A stretch of DNA of 28,233 nt, taken from positions 1 to 28,233 of the forward strand of contig CAZDET010000061.1 of assembly GCA_964504335.1 (NCBI GenBank), in the 5' to 3' direction. Source of the stretch: CAZDET01 sp964504335 (GTDB taxonomy: Bacteria; Bacteroidota; Bacteroidia; Chitinophagales; Saprospiraceae). Below the pieces are notes generated by a model. It was not told where the DNA came from. It did not search any database and was given only the letters and a program-made list of their open reading frames with translations. Of this stretch, positions 1 through 7,816 are shown piece by piece; the stretch's first letter is position 1, and every line of letters starts with the position of its first letter. The translations under genes and the position numbers were made by a program.

Positions 1-17
1 GGTCGCCGCCAGTTGAT

Positions 18-48
18 AAGGGCCCACACCGAAAGGTGATGGGCCCTT
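18..48. terminator. Strong hairpin, possible 3' end of the gene upstream of the window
   Basis: A 9-bp stem (18-26 with 40-48) is stacked on a 4-bp stem (27-30 with 35-38) closed by a GAAA tetraloop, with one bulged A at 39. A TGA at 14-16 in frame 2 could be the stop of an upstream gene, which would place the hairpin directly after it. No T-tract follows, so terminator function is an inference; it could also be an mRNA-stabilising 3' structure. Confidence 0.45.
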
Positions 49-147
49 GCCTGTTATATTCGGCAGCTATCTCACAATTTCATTATTAGATCGTATCTTT
101 TCTTCACATCCTACGTCTCAATTGTGAAAGCTACTTGCCATAAGGAT

Positions 148-699
148 ATGCCCGATACCGAGGTAATTAATCAATACCTGGAGTATCAGGCACATAAGTG
201 TTTTCAATTGCTGTATGAGCGCTACGCGCGCAAGATCTACAGCAAGTGCCTGACTATGCTGCAAGACCCCGCACTGGCAGAAGATGCTACTCAGGAAATT
301 TTCACGAAGATTTTTCTGAATATCAGCCGGTTCGGGGGGCGCTCCCGATTTTCTACCTGGGTGTATTCCGTGACGTACAACTACTGCATCGATTACATCC
401 GAAAAGGAAAGCGCCAGAAGGAACTGTTCGTAGAGGAACCTGGTAGGTTACCGGATTATCCGGACGAAGTCCTCGATCGGGCATTGTTCGAAATGGAGGT
501 AGCAAAATTGAAAAAAGTACTATCCGAGCTATCGGGCTCCGATCGGGCCATCTTGTTGATGAAGTATCAGGATGAATTATCGATAAAAGATATTGCCTCC
601 ATGCTCGAGAAAACGGATAGCGCCGTAAAAATGCAGATAAAACGGGCGAAGGAACGCGCATTTCTGTTACGCAAAAAATTGTTTGCAGAGGAGGTGTGA
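148..699 (+). CDS. ECF-type RNA polymerase sigma factor
   Basis: Sigma-70 family factor of the extracytoplasmic-function type, which directs RNA polymerase to a small regulon. Region 2 is visible as LAEDATQEIF followed by FGGRSRFSTWVYSVTYNYC and the basic DYIRKGKR. Region 4 is a helix-turn-helix near the C-terminus (LSGSDRAILLMKYQDELSIKDIASMLEKT, then AVKMQIKRAKERA, read as two segments). There is no sigma-1.1 or region 3, as expected for ECF factors. I chose the ATG at 148 because the family usually begins a few residues before the YLE/LLYERYA segment; a GTG at 124 in the same frame would add eight residues. The next gene starts 35 nt downstream on the same strand, so its small product is a candidate partner, but it has no recognisable anti-sigma domain. 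The regulon is not evident from the sequence. Confidence 0.93.
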   Translation: MPDTEVINQYLEYQAHKCFQLLYERYARKIYSKCLTMLQDPALAEDATQEIFTKIFLNISRFGGRSRFSTWVYSVTYNYCIDYIRKGKRQKELFVEEPGRLPDYPDEVLDRALFEMEVAKLKKVLSELSGSDRAILLMKYQDELSIKDIASMLEKTDSAVKMQIKRAKERAFLLRKKLFAEEV

Positions 700-734
700 G
701 TCCCCGGTAAATAGCGCGCCCCGAAATCATCTAA

Positions 735-1031
735 ATGAAGAACTTTAAGGACATGGAGGCGGAAGCCATGCAGCTCTACGACGATCGGCAGGTGCACGAT
801 CGACTGAAAAATCAGTTGGAGGGTACCATGGGGACGTTCCGGTTCATCGGCCAAATCGTTAACATGTATTTGCCGAAAATGGTCGATACCGTAGTCATCC
901 TAAGCGGTGGCGACACACTGCCGCCGGACAATCCTCCTTCCGAAGAACTTCCTCCGCCGGATGTTCCGCCGCTCGCTCCTCCCCAGGAGCCCGAAGGGCC
1001 CGCCCCCATTGATCAACAACCACCCAGATAA
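735..1031 (+). CDS. Small protein with proline-rich tail, unknown function
   Basis: A 98-residue protein I cannot assign to a named family. The N-terminal 30 residues are charged and helix-like (MKNFKDMEAEAMQLYDDR). Residues 34-60 form a hydrophobic or amphipathic segment (FRFIGQIVNMYLPKMVDTVV) that might associate with the membrane although it carries K and D. From about residue 61 the protein is almost entirely proline plus acidic residues (repeated PP pairs). It starts 35 nt after the sigma factor and ends 36 nt before the MscS-type gene, so the three probably share a transcript. Its position behind an ECF sigma gene suggests a regulator or anti-sigma-like partner, but that rests on position only. 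Confidence 0.75.
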   Translation: MKNFKDMEAEAMQLYDDRQVHDRLKNQLEGTMGTFRFIGQIVNMYLPKMVDTVVILSGGDTLPPDNPPSEELPPPDVPPLAPPQEPEGPAPIDQQPPR

Positions 1032-1067
1032 AGATCTACCTGTATCGTACCATAAATACCACCCACT

Positions 1068-1901
1068 ATGCCAGAGCTACCCCCGGAAATTCAGGCAATG
1101 CTGACCGACTTGCTCAGCATAATTCCCAACTTGATCAAAGCCCTTGCCATCTTGCTGGTTGGCTGGCTCATCGCCCGGCTGGCGGCCACGATCTTCAAGC
1201 GCATCCTGAAAGCCATTGGGGCCGATCGCCTGGCCGACCGACTGAATGAGATCGATATCATCGCTCGCTCTCCGATTAATATAGTGCCGAGCCAGCTGTT
1301 CTCTAAGATCATTTATTACATCTTCTTCTTCATCTTCCTGATGGCCGCCATCAATGCTCTGGGCATGGAGTCGGTTTCCGACCTGATGGCATCGGTCATC
1401 ACCTATCTGCCCAAGGCCATTTCGGCCTTCCTCGTACTCATCTTTGGGTTGATCGTCTGCGACTTTATCAAGCGCATCGTCCTTACTACGGCCCAGTCGC
1501 TGGGCATCCCCTCCGCCCAACTCATCAGCAGCGCTGTGTTTTATTTTCTCTTCCTCAACGTCATCATGATTACCCTGAAGCAGGCAGAACTGCAAACGGA
1601 ATTCATGGAAAACAACATCTCCATTATTCTGGGGGGAGTCATTCTGGCATTTGCCATCGGGTATGGCCTCGCTTCCAAGGATTTGATGTCCAATCTATTG
1701 TCGGCTTTTTACAATCGGGACCGGATTCGGATCGGTGATGAGATCACCATTGGAGGGGTTCGCGGAAGAGTCGTCGAAATGGGCAATATCAGTCTGACCA
1801 TGGAAAATGAGAACGGGATAGTAATCGTGCCGCTCAGCAAGCTCACCACCGAGAATGTGGCAATTCACCCGGTAAGGCCGCCCAATCTGACGGCACCCTA
1901 A
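1068..1901 (+). CDS. Small-conductance mechanosensitive channel-like protein (MscS type)
   Basis: A 277-residue integral membrane protein. Five hydrophobic segments are visible: about 15-40 (LIKALAILLVGWLIARLAAT), 83-100 (IIYYIFFFIFLMAAI), 113-135 (AISAFLVLIFGLIVCDF), 150-170 (AVFYFLFLNVIMITL) and 186-205 (GGVILAFAIGYGLASKD). The last is glycine- and alanine-rich like the pore helix of MscS and is followed by a short beta domain (IRIGDEITIGGVRGRVVEMG, ending IVIVPLSKL). The repeated conserved-TM-helix architecture resembles small bacterial MscS relatives; it lacks the large C-terminal cage domain of E. coli MscS. Such channels release solutes on hypo-osmotic shock. Gating here is inferred from family only. 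It probably belongs to the sigma-factor transcript. Confidence 0.88.
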   Translation: MPELPPEIQAMLTDLLSIIPNLIKALAILLVGWLIARLAATIFKRILKAIGADRLADRLNEIDIIARSPINIVPSQLFSKIIYYIFFFIFLMAAINALGMESVSDLMASVITYLPKAISAFLVLIFGLIVCDFIKRIVLTTAQSLGIPSAQLISSAVFYFLFLNVIMITLKQAELQTEFMENNISIILGGVILAFAIGYGLASKDLMSNLLSAFYNRDRIRIGDEITIGGVRGRVVEMGNISLTMENENGIVIVPLSKLTTENVAIHPVRPPNLTAP

Positions 1902-1928
1902 ATCTGCACCTTCACCAAACGAATTGAT

Positions 1929-2948
1929 ATGTACCGGCTAACCCTTCAAATTAGCCCGCTATTCTTATGCCTGCTCATCTGCCTACCCCTAATCGCTCAG
2001 GAAAAAAAACCACCACCCGAAGGCTGGGAAACAGGTGCCGGCCTGGGCTTTGACTTCCTCCAACTCCTGCAAATCAACCCCAAGCAGGGCGCCGGTCAGA
2101 ACCGCATTGGCGTTGGCACGGCCAGTAATTTCTATGCGAACCACAGACGCGGGCGCCATCGCTGGGAAAACAAGGCCAGTTGGCAATTCGGATTACAACG
2201 CATCGGATCGGGCACCGTCCAAATCGATGGGGAAGAAATTGGGGTACCATTCCAAAAATCTATCGATGAACTGCGCTTAAGCACCAAGTACGGATTCCAG
2301 ACAGGACCGGAAAGCCGCTTTTCCTACGCCGCCAGCCTGGCCTTTCTGAGCCAGGTCCTACCTGCCTACGAAGGGCCGGCCGATTTTCCGGGAAACTTCC
2401 TCTCCGACGTCTTCAATACGGGGCTCCAACCCCTTTCGCGCTTTTTCTCGCCCGCCACCATCATGCCCTCCGTCGGAATCAGTTGCCACGTCACCGATGG
2501 GTTGGCGCTGTTCTTTTCACCGGTAGGGGGTAAGTTTATTATTGTGGCCAATGACAGCATCGCCGCGCGCGGGGTACACGGAAACCCAGTAGAGCGCAAC
2601 GCCAGTGGCGCGATCGTATCGTTCGATAAAGTGGATGGCCAATTCGGCTCCCTCCTGCGAGCCGATTTCACGGATAAGTTTTTCGAGAAAAAAATGGCCT
2701 TCACCTCCCACCTGACACTCTACTCCAACTATCTGAACAATCCGGAAAACATCGATGTCGACTGGAATAATCAGCTTGACTACATCCTGTTCAAGAATTT
2801 TTCCATCTCATTGATGCTCAATATCTTCTACGACGATGATGTGTTGGTGCAGATCACGGACTTCAACCAGCCCAACGGAGTCAGAGGACTTGGCAGACGA
2901 GTGAATATTACCCAGCAGTTCCTGTTTAAGTATTCGGTCGTGTTTTAA
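1929..2948 (+). CDS. DUF3078 domain protein, predicted outer-membrane or periplasmic
   Basis: A 339-residue protein with a Sec signal peptide (hydrophobic core LFLCLLICLPLIA, cleavage after AQ near residue 24). The mature protein is rich in alternating aromatic/polar beta-strand segments ending in aromatic residues (SFGLQRIGSG-like strands, FSISLMLNIFY, and a final residue F in KYSVVF), as in outer-membrane beta-barrels. The pattern WETGAGLGFDFLQLLQIN followed by NHRRGRHRWENKASW and the later DELRLSTKYGFQ segment is that of DUF3078 proteins, which are common in Bacteroidota and have no established function. It begins 27 nt after the MscS-type gene on the same strand. No ligand or enzyme function can be assigned. 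Confidence 0.82.
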   Translation: MYRLTLQISPLFLCLLICLPLIAQEKKPPPEGWETGAGLGFDFLQLLQINPKQGAGQNRIGVGTASNFYANHRRGRHRWENKASWQFGLQRIGSGTVQIDGEEIGVPFQKSIDELRLSTKYGFQTGPESRFSYAASLAFLSQVLPAYEGPADFPGNFLSDVFNTGLQPLSRFFSPATIMPSVGISCHVTDGLALFFSPVGGKFIIVANDSIAARGVHGNPVERNASGAIVSFDKVDGQFGSLLRADFTDKFFEKKMAFTSHLTLYSNYLNNPENIDVDWNNQLDYILFKNFSISLMLNIFYDDDVLVQITDFNQPNGVRGLGRRVNITQQFLFKYSVVF

Positions 2949-3012
2949 CTCCGTCAAACATTGTTCATCCTGGAAAATTGTAATGTTGTAAGTTTAAGAG
3001 ATTACTTCGAAC

Positions 3013-3044
3013 ATTACCGCATCACAGTATTACCGCATTACAAA
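3013..3044 (+). repeat. 8-bp periodic repeat abutting the polA start codon
   Basis: Four consecutive 8-bp units, ATTACCGC, ATCACAGT, ATTACCGC and ATTACAAA, run up to and overlap the A of the polA ATG. Units 1 and 3 are identical; read as 16-mers the two halves match at 13 of 16 positions. It occupies the region where ribosome binding would occur; no Shine-Dalgarno sequence is present. Confidence 0.75.
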
Positions 3045-5827
3045 TGGCCGATAAGCGTCTTTTTTTGCTCGATGGGCATGCACTCGTGTACCGCGCGCAC
3101 TTTGCCTTTATCAATCGCCCCCTCATCAATTCAAAGGGCGTCAATACCTCGGCGGTTACGGGGTTCGTGCGCACGCTCTGGGATTTGATGCGCACGCAGA
3201 AGCCGACGCACATCGCCGTAGCCTTCGATCCGGCCACGCCCACGTTTCGGCATGAACTCATGGAGGAGTACAAAGCCAATCGCGAAGAGCAACCGGAAGA
3301 CATTGCCGTAGCGCTGCCCTACATCGAGCAAATCCTGCAGGCCTTTAAAATTCCCATCCTGACCGTCGATCACTACGAAGCCGACGATGTGATCGGTACG
3401 CTCGCCAAGCAAGCGGCCCGCGAGGGCTATAAAGTCTATATGGTCACTCCCGATAAGGATTTCGGGCAGTTGGTGGAGGAAAATATATTGCTCTACAAGC
3501 CCTCCCGAATGGGCAACGGCGTCGAAATTATGGGGATTCAGGAGATCACCGATAAATGGGGAATCGAAAACTGCGACCAGGTCATCGATATTTTGGGACT
3601 AATGGGCGATTCCGTCGATAATATCCCCGGCGTGCCGGGAATCGGCCCTAAAACTGCCGCGAAGCTCCTTGGCAAGTACGGCAGCATGGAAAATCTGCTC
3701 GACCATATCGACGAATTGAAGGGCAAGCAGAAAGCCAATCTCATCGAATACAAGGATCAGGCCCTACTCAGTAAAAAACTGGCCACCATCGACATCGAGG
3801 TACCCATCCGATTCAATGCGGATGACTATACCATCGATCCCTTCGACCGCGAATGGCTCTCCGAAATCTTCAAGGAACTGGAATTTCGGACGCTGGCCAA
3901 AGATATTCTGGGCCAAAAGGAGGAGCAACCGATGGAAGGGCAGCAGGGAAGTTTGTTTGAACAGGAGGCAGTCAAAAAAGAGGTGTCCAGCCTGCCCAAG
4001 CACGCCATTGCCGAGTATACCATCGAAAACACCGAGCACGACTACCACCTCCTAGACGATCAGGCAGGCCGGGCCAAGCTCCTCCAGCAACTACTTGCCG
4101 CAAGCGCCGTGGCCTTCGATACCGAAACCACAGGCATCGACGCCAACAATGCGGAATTGGTAGGCATGTCCTTCTCCGTCGAACCGAAGGTGGCGTACTA
4201 CATTCCCGTTCCCGCCGACCGGGAAGTGGCCCAGCAAATCGTAGATGAGTTTCGGCCCTTCTTCGAGCACGAGGGCATTGCCAAAATCGGGCAAAACCTG
4301 AAGTACGATGCGCTTATCCTCAAGTGGTATGGGGTGGATCTGGTTGGCGATTACCTCGACACGATGGTGATCCACTATCTGTTAGAACCGGAGCAACGCC
4401 ACAATATGGACTACCTCGCGGAAACCTACCTGAGTTACAAGCCGGTATCCATCGAAACGCTCATCGGGAAAGGCAAGAAGCAAAAAAGCATGCGCGACGT
4501 GCCGGTCGACCAGGTCGTCGACTACGCGGCGGAAGATGCCGATATCACGCTGCGCTTGCAGCAACTGTTGGAGCCAGAGCTGGAAAAGCGGGAGCTGCAC
4601 GAGCTGTACAAAAAGACCGAAGCGCCGCTCATTCGGGTGCTGCGCGATATGGAATACCAAGGCATCAATGTCGACACGGACTTTCTGCACGATTATTCCA
4701 AGACACTGGATCAGCAGATTCGGGAGTTAGAGGAAAGCGTATATGAACAGGCCGGCACCGAATTCAATCTGGGCTCCCCCAAACAAGTTGGCGAGATTTT
4801 ATTCGACAAGCTGGAAATACCCTACCGGTTTCGGAAAACCAAATCGGGGCAGTACAGTACCGACGAAGCCAAGCTCACCGAGCTAAGTACGGATTATCCC
4901 ATCGTTAAAGGCATTCTGAAGCACCGGGGGCTCACCAAGCTGAAGGGAACCTACGTGGATGCCCTGCCAAAACTCGTCAATCCACGTACCCACCGCATCC
5001 ACTCTTCCTTCAATCAGGCTATCGCCGCTACGGGCCGCCTGAGCAGCAATAATCCGAACCTGCAAAATATTCCAGTGCGGACGCCCGAAGGGGCGGAAAT
5101 CCGAAAGGCGTTCATCCCGCGCGACGAAGATCACGTGCTGCTGGCAGCCGACTACAGCCAGATCGAGCTTCGCCTGGTGGCGGCCCTCAGTAAGGATGAA
5201 GGAATGCTGGAAGCCTTCCGCAGCGGGCGAGACATCCACCGGGCAACGGCTTCGCTGGTGTTCGATGTGCCCTACGACGAAGTCAGCCGGGAGCAGCGCT
5301 ACCAGGCAAAAACCGTCAACTTTGCGATTCTCTACGGCGCGGGAGCGCAGCGATTGACTCAGGAACTGGATATCAGCCGCAGCGAAGCCAAAACGCTAAT
5401 CGAAAATTACTACACCCGTTTCAGCGGGCTGAAAAACTTCTTCGACGAAAGTATTCGAAAAGCGCGCGAGCAGGGATACGTCACCACCCTACTCGGGCGG
5501 AAGCGCAAGGTGCGGGATATCAACTCCAAAAGCTCGGTAGCGCGCTCGCTGGCCGAGCGCATTGCCATGAATACTCCCATCCAGGGTACTGCCGCCGATA
5601 TGATTAAGGTCGCCATGATCGATATCCACCAACTCCTGGCGGAAGGCAATTACAAAACGACGATGATCCTACAGGTGCACGACGAATTGGTATTCGATGC
5701 CCACCGCGCCGAATTGGAGGAACTCACCCCGAAAATCGAAGAAAAAATGCGGCTGGCTATTCCAGACCTCGGCGTGCCAATCGTGGTGGAATCGGGAACG
5801 GGGGAAAATTGGCTGGAAGCACACTGA
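3044..5827 (+). CDS. polA: DNA polymerase I
   Basis: A 927-residue family A polymerase with all three domains, for Okazaki-fragment processing and repair synthesis. The N-terminal 5'-3' nuclease domain (about 1-290) contains LFLLDGHALVYRAHFA, EADDVIGTLA and the helix-hairpin-helix GDSVDNIPGVPGIGPKTAAK. The 3'-5' proofreading domain looks active: Exo I is FDTETTG (D359, E361), Exo II is GQNLKYDA, and Exo III is YAAEDAD. Polymerase motif A is DYSQIELR (D703), motif B RYQAKTVNFAILYG with the usual Phe, and motif C VHDELVFD (D880). The length matches E. coli Pol I (928). The ATG at 3044 is the only start consistent with the N-terminal motif. The M14 gene follows after 30 nt. An 8-bp repeat lies immediately before the start. 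Confidence 0.98.
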   Translation: MADKRLFLLDGHALVYRAHFAFINRPLINSKGVNTSAVTGFVRTLWDLMRTQKPTHIAVAFDPATPTFRHELMEEYKANREEQPEDIAVALPYIEQILQAFKIPILTVDHYEADDVIGTLAKQAAREGYKVYMVTPDKDFGQLVEENILLYKPSRMGNGVEIMGIQEITDKWGIENCDQVIDILGLMGDSVDNIPGVPGIGPKTAAKLLGKYGSMENLLDHIDELKGKQKANLIEYKDQALLSKKLATIDIEVPIRFNADDYTIDPFDREWLSEIFKELEFRTLAKDILGQKEEQPMEGQQGSLFEQEAVKKEVSSLPKHAIAEYTIENTEHDYHLLDDQAGRAKLLQQLLAASAVAFDTETTGIDANNAELVGMSFSVEPKVAYYIPVPADREVAQQIVDEFRPFFEHEGIAKIGQNLKYDALILKWYGVDLVGDYLDTMVIHYLLEPEQRHNMDYLAETYLSYKPVSIETLIGKGKKQKSMRDVPVDQVVDYAAEDADITLRLQQLLEPELEKRELHELYKKTEAPLIRVLRDMEYQGINVDTDFLHDYSKTLDQQIRELEESVYEQAGTEFNLGSPKQVGEILFDKLEIPYRFRKTKSGQYSTDEAKLTELSTDYPIVKGILKHRGLTKLKGTYVDALPKLVNPRTHRIHSSFNQAIAATGRLSSNNPNLQNIPVRTPEGAEIRKAFIPRDEDHVLLAADYSQIELRLVAALSKDEGMLEAFRSGRDIHRATASLVFDVPYDEVSREQRYQAKTVNFAILYGAGAQRLTQELDISRSEAKTLIENYYTRFSGLKNFFDESIRKAREQGYVTTLLGRKRKVRDINSKSSVARSLAERIAMNTPIQGTAADMIKVAMIDIHQLLAEGNYKTTMILQVHDELVFDAHRAELEELTPKIEEKMRLAIPDLGVPIVVESGTGENWLEAH

Positions 5828-5857
5828 TTAGTTCTTTAGTCTCTTAGTTCTTAAGTT
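5828..5857 (+). repeat. 8-bp tandem repeat filling the polA-M14 spacer
   Basis: The entire 30-nt spacer between the polA stop (TGA, 5825-5827) and the next ATG (5858) is made of 8-bp units: TTAGTTCT, TTAGTCTC, TTAGTTCT and a partial TAAGTT. Units 1 and 3 are identical. This is the same period, with different sequence, as the repeat before polA. Confidence 0.75.
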
Positions 5858-7603
5858 ATGCATCGCTCCTCGCTCTTCACAAGCTTGTTTCTGGTTATCG
5901 GTTCCTGCCTGCCCTTCGGGGGGTGGGGGCAGGATTTTACTACTCCATTCGAAAAAGACCCTAATTATTCGGCGGCTTACGCAGAGGTTATTCAGTACTA
6001 CGAGCAGCTAGTCGCCGCCTATCCACGGCAACTGCGGATGGTGGAGTTTGGGCGTGCAGATGTGGGGAAACCATTGCAACTGGTAGTATTGTCGATGAAT
6101 GGGGAATTCGATCCGGCGGCCCTGCGGGCACAGGAAAAACGCGTCCTGTTTGTCAATAACGGTATCCATCCCGGCGAACCTTGCGGGATCGACGCCAGTA
6201 TGATGCTGGTCCGCGATTTGCTCCGAAACCCGGAGCAGACGGGCCAGCTACTAGATAGTACGGTGCTGGTAATCGTGCCGGTATACAATATCGGTGGGGC
6301 GCTCAACCGCGGTAGCTACAGCCGCGCCAATCAGAACGGGCCCAAAGCCCACGGCTTCCGGGGAAATGCAAAGAACCTGGACCTCAATCGCGATTTCATT
6401 AAATGCGATAGCCGCAATGCGCAAGCCTTCAATCAGGCATTTGCCGACTGGCAACCCGATGTATTCATCGACAATCACACTTCCAATGGAGCGGATTATT
6501 CGTATACCCTGACGATGATCGCCACCCAGTCTGATAAACTGGGCGGTCCCCTGGCAACCTACCAAGCGGAGCAAATGCTCCCCTGGCTTTACCAGGAAAT
6601 GGCCCAACGCGGATGGGAAATGACACCCTACGTGAATACCAATGATGTGCGAGCGCGCAATTTCGGTTTTTTGGACTTGCCGCGCTACTCATCGGGTTAT
6701 GCGGCCTTGCATCATACCCTTTCCTTCATCCCGGAAGCACACATGCTCAAACCATTTGCCGACCGGGTGCAGAGCGTCTACACATTCATGCGCGCAAATT
6801 TGGAGTGGTTATCTCGGGAGGGAGCAACGATTCGTCAGCTCCGCGACCGGCAGCGGCGGGCCTACCTTGCCCAAGAGCGGGTTCCAATTAATTGGGGGAT
6901 CGATACGAATTCCTACGAGTTGCGGGTCTTCAAGGGGTACGAACCCGAGCGGCGGCCCAGCGCCGTGACAGGCCTGGAACGCTTGCATTACAACCGGGAC
7001 CGCCCCTTTGAGGATACGATCCGCTACTACAATACCTTTGTGCCGACCTTGCAGGTCAGTAGGCCATCCGCCTACATCATCCCGCAGGCCTATCAGCAGG
7101 TCATCGACCGGCTCCGCTGGAATGGCGTGGAGATAGAAGAGCTAGCGGCAGATACAATCATTGAGGTGGAGCAATACTACATCCGCGACTTTCAAACCCG
7201 AAATGCCCCCTACGAAGGGCATTATTTGCACAGCAATATCCAGGTAGATACGGTGCGAAGAACCTGGACCTACTACCAGGGCGATGCCTACGTATCGACT
7301 GATCAGCCTGCGGTGCGTTACATCCTCGAAACACTCGAACCACAGGCTCCCGATGGGTTCTTTGCCTGGAATTTCTTTGACGGCATTCTGATGCAAAAAG
7401 AATATTTTTCAGCCTACGTATTCGAGGATTTGGCCGCCACTTACCTCGAAGCACATCCAGAGGTGCGGCGGCAATTTGAACAAAAGCGCGCGGCAGATGA
7501 AGGATTCGCCAAGTCGGCCAGAGCGCAACTGGATTTCATTTACCGCCAGACGCCCTATTACGAAAAGACCCACCGCCTGTATCCGGTGGCGCGAGTGCCT
7601 TAG
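5858..7603 (+). CDS. Secreted M14-family zinc carboxypeptidase
   Basis: A 581-residue secreted metallopeptidase. A signal peptide is visible (LFTSLFLVIGSCLPFGGWGQ, cleavage near residue 25). The peptidase domain carries the M14 zinc-binding motif HxxE as HPGEP (H104, E107) and the third ligand in IDNHTSN (H207). NLDLNRDF around 173-180 matches the substrate-binding Arg segment, and IPEAHMLKPF (E293) sits where the catalytic glutamate is expected. M14 enzymes remove C-terminal residues from peptides or hydrolyse peptidoglycan peptides; the substrate here is unknown. The C-terminal 250 residues have no motif I recognise. It lies 30 nt after polA, and its stop codon overlaps the stop of the convergent cold-shock-like gene by 4 bp (7600-7603). 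It lacks a T9SS sorting domain. Confidence 0.93.
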   Translation: MHRSSLFTSLFLVIGSCLPFGGWGQDFTTPFEKDPNYSAAYAEVIQYYEQLVAAYPRQLRMVEFGRADVGKPLQLVVLSMNGEFDPAALRAQEKRVLFVNNGIHPGEPCGIDASMMLVRDLLRNPEQTGQLLDSTVLVIVPVYNIGGALNRGSYSRANQNGPKAHGFRGNAKNLDLNRDFIKCDSRNAQAFNQAFADWQPDVFIDNHTSNGADYSYTLTMIATQSDKLGGPLATYQAEQMLPWLYQEMAQRGWEMTPYVNTNDVRARNFGFLDLPRYSSGYAALHHTLSFIPEAHMLKPFADRVQSVYTFMRANLEWLSREGATIRQLRDRQRRAYLAQERVPINWGIDTNSYELRVFKGYEPERRPSAVTGLERLHYNRDRPFEDTIRYYNTFVPTLQVSRPSAYIIPQAYQQVIDRLRWNGVEIEELAADTIIEVEQYYIRDFQTRNAPYEGHYLHSNIQVDTVRRTWTYYQGDAYVSTDQPAVRYILETLEPQAPDGFFAWNFFDGILMQKEYFSAYVFEDLAATYLEAHPEVRRQFEQKRAADEGFAKSARAQLDFIYRQTPYYEKTHRLYPVARVP

Positions 7604-7800
7604 GCAATGAAAAGACGGGAAATAGCATCGGCGTAGTACCCCTGCCGGCCCTGGCGCAGCACGAAGCGCACCCGGTCGCCGGCTGCAACGGGTTCGCGGA
7701 GCTGAGCCTTCCGGAAATAAAATTCCTCCCGGGTGTCGGGCAGGCGGATGTAGCCGTAATCTTTGTCTTCGAGATAAAAAAGTACGATTCCCTCCAGCAT
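7600..7800 (-). CDS. Small cold-shock-domain-like protein
   Basis: A 66-residue protein starting at the ATG complementary to 7798-7800. The sequence GIVLFYLEDKDYGYIRLP matches the first strands of a cold-shock (OB) fold with an RNP1-like K-DYGYI, and FYFRKAQL is in the place of RNP2. PVAAGDRVRFVLRQGRQGYYA matches the later strands. Such proteins bind single-stranded RNA or DNA. The frame stays open into lpxD, but that extension is ignored because it overlaps lpxD antisense and the fold begins at MLEG. The lpxD start is only 16 bp away on the other strand, so both promoters must overlap coding sequence. The TAA overlaps the TAG of the convergent M14 gene. The RNP motifs are divergent, so nucleic-acid binding is likely but not certain. 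Confidence 0.8.
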   Translation of the reverse strand: MLEGIVLFYLEDKDYGYIRLPDTREEFYFRKAQLREPVAAGDRVRFVLRQGRQGYYADAISRLFIA

Positions 7801-7816
7801 TTGACCAAAATACAAC

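Noticed and set aside
1077..1595. 172-residue minus-strand frame
   Set aside because: Antisense to the MscS-type gene, whose membrane segments and beta domain are clear.
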